From: Micromussa lordhowensis | Taxonomy: Eukaryota > Cnidaria > Anthozoa > Scleractinia > Lobophylliidae | DNA length: 64,000 bases | NCBI GenBank assembly: GCA_964020085.1 | Contig: OZ026599.1 | Span: 38,651,637 to 38,715,636 of the forward strand | Direction of reading: 5' to 3' | In this document: positions 35,601 to 45,100 of the stretch, in pieces | How the letters are laid out: every line of letters starts with the position of its first letter | How positions within the stretch are numbered: the first letter of the stretch is position 1 | Notes under the pieces: generated by a model | The model's input: only the letters and a program-made list of their open reading frames with translations | Told to the model about the DNA's origin: nothing | The model's database searches: none | Translations under genes and position numbers: made by a program

Positions 35601-38600
35601 AATGAACTATTCACGGTAACTAGCTATTGTTGTTAGCAAATCTGACTAAAACCAAAGACCACGACATCAAATTCTGTCTTTGAACAAACTAGCAGAGCTA
35701 GGGGTTTTTTCTAGCGAAATGTGCATGTAATTTTTATTTACGGAAATATTGGTAAGCCCGAGGCAATGAACATTGACATGAAAGAGACAATCTTGAGCCA
35801 CAGTGAATATATTTTAAAACTTATGTAGCCGATGGCGATGTTCGATGTGCTGATAGTCCCATCCTATACCTTCCTTAAATTTAGGTTCATTTATTTGGAG
35901 GTTGATATTATACGGTAAGGATTGTGGTGGATATATTACGTCAAGCTTTATCATTCCTTGTTGCTCATAGCATAACAGAACGTTGCTATTTTGTAAAGTT
36001 TGATACCGTCGTGTCATTAACTAAAGTATTGATCCCAGCTCGCCACGATTTATAGTCCATTAACTCGAAATGATGATAAAAAGCATTTGACTTTTCGACA
36101 TCGCTGTATGACGTTTAATTGAGAACATTTTGAATTCCTCATTTGAATTAGAAGATGGAACAAGAGTACTTCTTGTTTTCAGTATTACCTGCAATATGAA
36201 GAGGCGTAGTTGCTTCGCTTATTTTCTAAATGCATATTCGATGATTACGATACACAAGTTGCCTTTAGAGTTCTTATTCTTTCCAAAACAATGTTGAAAG
36301 TCGTTAGTCCCCCCAACTTGACCACACCAGCGCTACGACCTGATGGTTTGTATGGCAGCTACCTTTTATTTATTTCAAAACACCTATACTTTACTGCCGC
36401 TGCCAACCTTCTCTTTCGCATTTTTTCGTCCATTCTTTTATTCGTTTTTTTAAACGCTATGAAAATGAAGAAATTCTGGGAGGTAATTATCTGTTAATAA
36501 CTGACTGCAGATGTTATCTTTTTAACCTTAAGCCACCATACTGCTTTCGATTGCACGCAATACGATTTCAGTTCTAATAATTATGTTTTCTTCGTCTTAA
36601 ACTGGAGGTAAATTGTACTAACACATGTTCCAGCTGAAACGTTCTTCATTTCGATTCTTAATTTGCTTGTCAAAAAGGTTTCTTGTAAGTTGCTTATGGT
36701 CTGCCCCACCATATCAATAACTTTTTGACGTATAAGATAACATTTATCATTTTATTTTACTTCTGATCATTTCCATCTTCCGCCTAGTAAACATTGACAC
36801 GTACTAAAATGGAAAAATATACTATAATCTGTAATAATGGAAGATTACTCAAACATTACATCTGTTCTTCCCACAAGCATTAGCAGTAACCTGATGATGA
36901 TGTTTAATGGTGTATATCAGCATAAATCTACTAGCGTTCTATCACGATTGTCGTCGTTGTTTTGGCCATGCTACTCACTACCTATTCTGTTGTAGATATA
37001 GTAAGTTGCTCAGCAGTATGCGGTTGTTGACAAAATGGTGGCTGCTTCTTTGCGTTTTACATAAAGTTTTGAACGACTGGTTGATCTATACTAAAACAAT
37101 TAGATTATTCGCGCTCGATTCCTGTGTGTGATAGTTCACGTTGGCTACGCCCTCGTCGCGCAGTAGAATTCTCGAGCTCACAATCTTATTATTAAATATA
37201 CCTTAGAACGTTTTCCTCGAAACATCATTGCGTAAAGCGCGTCCTTCGGGGGATCGTCATTTAAAACGCGTACGTCGCGAGATCGTCTTGTAAAACGCGT
37301 TCTTCGCGAGATCGTCATGTAAAACGCGTTCGTCGCGAGTTCGCCCTGTGAGACTGTTTTATCGCGGTATATCCGTGTGAAAATCTTTCCTCGCGCTTTC
37401 GTTGTGGTAAAAACTCTTTCCTGTACAACTTTTTCCTTCCAGTATCTTGTTGTAAAATTTTTTAATTTTCAGACCGAACGTAGTGAAAAATTTTCTTGTC
37501 CTCTTTTCTCATCGGGCTTTTTGGCACCTCCACCACTATTTTTAAAGAAAATAGTCAATATTATTGTATTCTTGTTAGCAACTTTTTTTTACCGCAAAAT
37601 GTGACCGGCCTAGATGCCGGTCTAGGTGGGAAAATCTAGACCGCGGTCAATAACTATTTTAGCCGATTTCGCAGATTTCGATTTCAAATTCGTGAATTCA
37701 GTAGTTCCCAGTCCTTGTGAGCCACAGCCATATAATAACAAGTAATTATTATTATAATTAAGTTGTGAATATCGCACATGGTGCTGGGTTATATCAAACT
37801 GTAGACTGTCACATACCTTATCTTTGTGATTCTTTCTATCCTAAATCTCTCGGCTTCAGATTGCGTTGGAGTGACATTATTAGCAACTCTGACGTCTTCT
37901 TGATTGCACTAAATATTGAAGCATGGTTTTGCGTTTTGTTTTAATAATATGAAATTACATGTATTTAATAATATTTTACTATTATATTGAAATATAATTA
38001 ATAGTAATATACTATTATAAAGGGTCGAGTATTTTTTTTTTGAAATGGTTTTTGAAAATCCTCATATTTTTCTGAGAAATGAACAGCAACAGAGATCCTG
38101 TTTCAACATTTGTAATTTTTTATTTGCGTAACATTTTAATTTGCACCTGAATGTGCGTCATTTTTCATTTCCTATTTCTATATTCACGTGCTCTGGTTTT
38201 TAAATGGTTGTGGGATGTCATAATAAAACGTGCTTGTTCTTTCCTGTGTTTGGCAAACACTGACTCTGTTACAGTAAACGTTCATTGATATCAATTAGAA
38301 TTAAGGCGCCGTATTAACCCCCTCGGCCGGTAATATTAGCGAATGTACTTGACAGCACAAATTCAGATTGAAAGCCCTTTTGTGATTGAATGACACTGGT
38401 ACTTCATAAAATGAAATTACCGCGCACTTTTCTTTTAATGAAATTAGCTTTGGCTTCTTGTTTGGTAAGTTTTCTGACGGAACAAACATGTTTTTCCTTT
38501 CCTTTGCTCGTTGATTGTCAGGTGCAATTTTCGTAAATACTCGTTCTGGCTTATTTATCCCATTTTGTTGATACGTGTTCAGATATATTTCCTCGAGATG

Positions 38601-41600
38601 TATTCGCCCAGTTACATCAAATCGCCGTGAAACTGTAACTTTGTAGTTCGTCGAATCAAATTGACGGTTATTAAATATTAAAATGAAGTTGGAACTCAGA
38701 GTCTGGGGCGGCACGGATGAGGTGAAACGTTTTAGAAGTTGTGTGATTTAATGACTTTGCCGATTTTTTTCTTTTATTATATGTAAATGCACTAATATTA
38801 CAGCAAGGCTGAGATCTTGATGGATATTCAATCGTTGAATACTTGTGAGCGGTTTCACTTGTTCTTCTAGCTTAAACGACACACCTTGAGAGCGTTGCTC
38901 TTTTTCTAGAATTTCTTTCGTTGAAGCCCTGATTTTTTCAGGCTTCTTATTTCCAATTGCTTAAATTGGAAAAATTACTGCGATGATCATTCTTCACGTT
39001 CATCTACAACCGCAGTTCATATATGAATTATTTCGTATATACATCATATGGTTTCTTTGTGACTTAACCTGATCTTATGGTTTGTAGAAATTTCATAATT
39101 TGGAGGAAGTTGATTGGGGAGGACTGAGCTTCATCTCGTAACCCCTTGGCTAGTGGGTGAAGTAACAAAAAATTGAATTCAGATAAACCAGCTTTATCAC
39201 TGTTTTAGACGATGGCTGTAATGTCAGATTGTCTTGTGTCTCTGTCTTAGGAACGCGCGCTTGCCGTTACGGAGCTGGGCTCAGCGCTCAAGTTTGAAAC
39301 AGAAGAACCTCACTTTGTGAGCCTTGGTGGAGGAAGACTTAGTATTGGTGTAACACTTTGTCCAATTAAAAGAGGTATTTTGATTGCATTAGTTATCCAG
39401 TAGGGTTCCATCTTTGCTTTATGAATCGATCATTTCATGAACCTGTGAGTCGTCATTGCATGTAATTATTCCTCAGTCTAGAATTATTCTCTTACTTGTT
39501 ATGTGCTATTCATTTCATTTAAGGGAAAACGGTGATCGGTGTTTTAACAGAAACAAGCAAACCTGACATTCAACTGAGAGGAAAAGGAATAGAACCGTAA
39601 GGACAAGTTTTGATTTGCTCCTTTCGAGTACTTTATACACTGAGGTCAACTTACAACAGGCACTAAGGAGAAGGTTGATTGTTTTGTCCACAGTGAGCAC
39701 TGTATAGCGGAATACAATGGTGATGCAGTTGTTCTGTATCCTAAAGCACCAATGTGTTCTGTGGATGGAATTCCTATCTCGGAGCCAACCAGGCTACCGC
39801 AAGGTATGTTCATACCAAGGCAACATTCAAATACGAGCATATTTTATTTATTTCCATCAAATTATTCCAATTAAATCGGCGTGTGAGCCTGCGTCAGGTG
39901 TGGCTGCTTCGTGAAATGAAGCTTTCGCTCACGGAGCATTTAAGTGCTAGTGAGCACGTGACTCAAATTGGTTCACTTGTCCAGGAACTAATGCGCGACC
40001 AGTTTTCCCTGGGCAGGAATATTTTCATCAGCATACTGCTGTGACTTGTCTCTTTCTACCGTCCCATCTCCTAAGTTCATCTCGAAGTCTCAGTTTGATC
40101 GCTTTTAATCTAAAAGTGCTCATTTCTTGGAAGTTCATTTACGTCATCGTACACGCCTCAATGTATCTTACGCCGAAACTCAGTATACTTGATTATAAAT
40201 ATGGTTAGCACACGCTTGCTTGACAGTAAGCCGATCTTGTTTTGCTCAGGGAATATAAACACGATATCGATTTTCACACGGATGCCTTCCCTATTTCTAT
40301 CTATATCGTTTCTTTAATTTTCGCTATTCTGGCCTGCTTGTTATAAAACGTTTATAAACGGTTTTATTTTCCGTCAGTACAACACATATGCCTATAGTCT
40401 ATAGACCCCCAAAAACTATTTTATAGTTAGGCTTTGCATTTACCGGTTTATCAGTCAAATGGGTTTCAATGTTTAGAATGTTGTAGAACTGTTCTGTGGA
40501 GTGATTATTCATTTCGTCCTTACAAATCATGACTTCTTGCATGTAGGTCGCATAAAGGATTGAACATAGTTCGCATAAAGGATTAAGTATAACAAATCAC
40601 TCTTGTTATTTTTTCCCCTTGGATAAGGCTTCATGTGAAAAATGCAATGTTTAATAATCGGTTTTGTCGATTACTTTTTAAGTCGTATTTCTATTTGGCA
40701 TCTTTGACAACTACTCTGTCTTCCGCTGAGTGACTTTTCTTGGTGTTCTTTTTTCGCTCCTCTGTTCGTTTTAACATCGTAAAACCCCATTACTGGATCT
40801 AGTGAAATAGAATACAATAGAATAAAAACTTCATTTACGACAAAGCCTTGTAGCCTGAGATAGTAATTAGTGGACACAATTAAAACTAAACTAATAGTAA
40901 TTATACATGTATATGTAAGTGATAGAGAAAATCGGTTATTAAAATCTGTAACTATTTATGAAAATTAAGATTAAGATCTATAACTATATCTCAATGATCA
41001 AGTCGAGCAGAGGGATGCAGCCCTTGCAGCCGGTCTCCATTAAGTTGGTTATATCACTTTTGCGCATACGGTTTGTGAGAGCTGTAAGAGTGTCTTGGCT
41101 GATATGTCAGCCGTAGGCAATTTTCCCCATAGTTTGGGTTCTAAATAACGCAGAGATTGCCTCCCATAAGTAATAGTGTTATATCTAGAAGTAGGAAAAT
41201 CAAATACTGTGGGTTTTACCCTTTATTAGTGAATACAAGTTATAGCCTTGGCACTTCTCCGTTCCGCCGATCGTCGTAATGTTGCATACTCATCATGTCT
41301 GGTTTCATTTCACTATGCGGGGAAACCTTATGATATCTTTATGATGCCCATTTATGTGGATTAGCAATGCTCCCTTCAGACATTTATATAATCCTCACTG
41401 AGCTCCCTCCAAAGTGGACAACTAGACTTGAGCTACTCCACGTAAGGAGTGAACTGTATTTAAAGCGAACAGTTAAGAAACAACGTAATTGTGTCACAAT
41501 AGGTTCCGTTTAGTGACGATGTTATCTTATTTTGTAGGTTGTATGATATGTCTGGGGAAGTCAAATTACTTCCGGTTTAATAATCCCAGAGAAGCGAAGA

Positions 41601-42056
41601 GGATCAAGGAATCCAATCCAGGAAACCGATTTTCTATCATTCCTGACCAGTACTACCCAGGTAAGCACTCAGTGTGGAGTGGTATGGAGTGGCCTCACGG
41701 ATGACGGCACAAATTAGTCGTCAACGACCGACCTGTATTTTATTTGGGTGGGGGGAGTGGGGTAGGGCAATCTTCTCGGACATTAATTTTTCCCTCACCT
41801 CTAGCTTGTGCATATAGTTTTTGGTGGGCAATACCTTGTGATTGAATGAAGAAAAGAATGTTTTTAAGCCAAACACAGGGAATGGGTAGTAGAGAGCACT
41901 TTCTTGATTTTTTGGTCTCATGCCCCTGCGCCCCTCCCCTTGCACGTTTGCTTTTTTTCAGCAGCTTTTGCTGTCCCTTAGTAATTCATTTAAATTTCCG
42001 CAATTTAAACCGTCCTTGTTCTTTGTTGGTTCGTTAATATGATGATGATGATGATG

Positions 42057-42106
<50 letters not shown>

Positions 42107-45100
42107 CGTTGTTTTTGTTGTTGTTGTGCCTTGCTATCGCAGTAAACGATAAATTAGACCATTCTCTTCTTTTCAGGTCATTTTGCGCATCGCAAAATGC
42201 CTCAAATTGTGAAAAAGTGGGTAAAAAAAATGATCTGTTTGTTACTTTTCACGCAATAATGAGTTCAGAATTGTTGTCTACGCGTAACACAACTAGCATT
42301 TCGCCGTCACAATGTGTAGGGCTTGTGGTTGGAGTAGATCGAGGAAATCTGTCGGTTATCTTGGTGTTTTCCGTACTCTGTACTAGTCTAACTGTCATGG
42401 AGAGAATTGTTTAGTTATGGATAAAGATTGTCTCTCGTTAACGCGCACAAATGCACTTTTTTCTTTTAACCAGATGTGGAGCTTGCCATCGAGCAATACA
42501 AAAAAGACAAGCAAGAAAGGGAAAGACTTGAGAAGGAAAACGAGCGTTTGTTGTCTCTGGAAAGTGAGTACAAAGAGGCTGTTGAGCGAATTGAGTTTGA
42601 AAAGAGACAACTCGAAGAAGAACGGCGCCAGCTCGAAGAAATGGAACAACAGCACAAGGAAGCCGTTAATAGCTTTGAAGAAGAAATAGCAGTACAAATC
42701 AAAGAACTGGAAAGACAGCGAGAAGAACTTCGGCATTTTGAAGAAGAGAAAGAAAAACTGATCATGCTTCAAGAAAAATACGAAGAGAATGTCAGGAAGC
42801 AAGAACTCGAACGCTCAAACAAAGAAAAGAGACGACAAGAAGAATACGAGCGATTAAAGACAATGAAAACGAAGCTGGAAGGGGAAGAAGGAACAGAGAA
42901 GGAAAGAGTTGCCATCGAAGAGTTGAGGCAACAGTTGGCGCTTCAGGAGTTGAGCAGTTTAGAGGAAGAGGTTCTTACGTATGAGCGCCAGCAACTTGAT
43001 AGCGAACTGATCGAGGATGAAAGACAGAAACTCGAGCAGATGAAGGAAAGACAAAGTGAGGTCATACAACAATTGGAGGAGGAACTGAACGCTCAAATTA
43101 AGATGTTAAAAGAGGAAAGAGAAAAAGAGAATTCTAAGATTAAAAAAGAAAAGGAAAGGATTCAGTTGTTGGAGGAACAACAACAGCAAGCCCTGAAACA
43201 GATTGAGCTCGAGAGAAAACGACTCGACGAAGAACGCGAAGAAGAGAAGATGAGACTTCAAGAGGAGCGCGAGCGATTGAACAAACTGGAACAAGAACGG
43301 TTGGAAGTGCTGGAGAATGCAGCCCGGGAGCAGGAGCATGAAAAACAAATGATTGAATCAGAGAAAAAGCGCCTTGTGGAACTCGAGGAGAAGCATGCTC
43401 AAGCCATGAAGGAAATAGAAGATTCCATGATTTCAAAACAGGACAAGATGGAACGTGAACGCCAAATCGAATTTGAATTTTTCGAAACTGAGCAGCTTTT
43501 ACTGGAAGAGTTAGAGCAGAAACAACGCGAAGCGGCTGAGCAACTAGAACGAGAGAGGGAAGTGATTCGACAGCAATTCGAGAAGGAAAGAGAGGAAGAA
43601 AGAAGGGAACTCCAACGAGAGCGGAGGCGCTTTCGAGATTTACAAGTTGAACAGCAGGAGACACTTCAACAAGCTGAAGAAGAAAGACGGCGCCTCCAAG
43701 CAGAACTTAAGAATCAAAGAGAACAAATGCGCAAAGAAAAATCGCGTCTGATCAATCTTGAGAAGGAGTACAAGAAAATCAGAAGCAATGGCTCAGATTC
43801 TCCTTTGATTCTGTCAGCGTTAAACATGCGAGATACTTCGCAGCTCGGAAAAGGTTGCACTCTTCAGGAGCGAAAACAGCGCTTAGAGAATGAAAAGAGG
43901 CGGCTGCTAGAACTGAAGAAAGAAGCAGAAAGCCTTTGGCATAACGCTAAACAACAAGACAGCAACGAAAGCGGTAGCAGTGGAGACGAGTTGGCCAAAG
44001 NNNNNNNNNNNNNNNNNNNNNNNNNNNNNNNNNNNNNNNNNNNNNNNNNNNNNNNNNNNNNNNNNNNNNNNNNNNNNNNNNNNNNNNNNNNNNNNNNNNN
44101 NNNNNNNNNNNNNNNNNNNNNNNNNNNNNNNNNNNNNNNNNNNNNNNNNNNNNNNNNNNNNNNNNNNNNNNNNNNNNNNNNNNNNNNNNNNNNNNNNNNN
44201 ACCAAACGCGCAAGCTTGAACTAGAAAAGGGGAAAAGAGCAGAGCTCGAGCGGCAGTTAGTTGAACTCAAACAACAGAAGAATAACACAAATGTCACAGA
44301 CAATGGTGACAAAATCAAGGAACTTGAACAAGCTTTAGGACTAGAACGTTTAAGGAGACAGGAGATGGAAAGAATCCTCTCTGAAAAACAAAAGCAAGAA
44401 GAACTTGAGAAAGTTGCAGCGGCTGACAGAGCTCGGAAAGAGATGTTGACCGAGAGGGCCATTCAAGAAAGACTTCCTCCAAAGGTAACAATGGTTTCCA
44501 TGGAGACTGTTAACTCTCCCTCCCCACACTAGGAAATGGGTATGCGTTCCCAGTACCCGAAAAAAAAAAAATACTCTGTCAAGCTAGGAAGCCTGGCTGT
44601 TTAAATAAATAGTAGCCTGCGAAAACAGCCGTCCTTCTTCGCTCCCGACCCGAGTGTCGTTTCGCGAGAAGGACGTCTGCGATTTACCGCCGAAAATTCC
44701 ATACTGATGACGTAAGTGTGAACTTTGTAATGTTGCCTCAATCTGCAAAATAGGCATAAATTAACATTTGCGGTTTGTTTCCCCGAGGAGATGAACATTC
44801 ATGATTGAACAGGAAGAAACTTGCATTCTTTGCAGAAGAGGCGCTCGAAAGGGCGACAGATACTATGTGGGGACTCAGTGATATTAAGATCACTGAGCTC
44901 CTGCAAAAGATACCGCGATATCTCGAACATTTATTCGACTTTCTCCGGTCGAACTCGACAAATTCACTTCTTTTCACGTTTCCGCTTTGCTGTCTGTCAT
45001 GTAAAAAGCAAATCGAGAAGCGACAGAGGTTAGTGGTTAACATTATTACCGTGGAAAATGCCTTGCGAAGTCGACAATTTCTTGATGAAAACTTTTTTCA

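Noticed and set aside
43106..43664. Long open frames antisense to the coiled coil
   Set aside because: They are shadows of a strongly biased E/K/R/Q-rich coding exon, which reads as Leu/Phe/Ser-rich on the other strand.
42476..44224. A 582-codon open frame ending at 44224 as a complete protein
   Set aside because: It is only the middle of exon 16. Its end is an artefact of reading through the N run in the wrong frame; the true coil continues in another frame after the gap.
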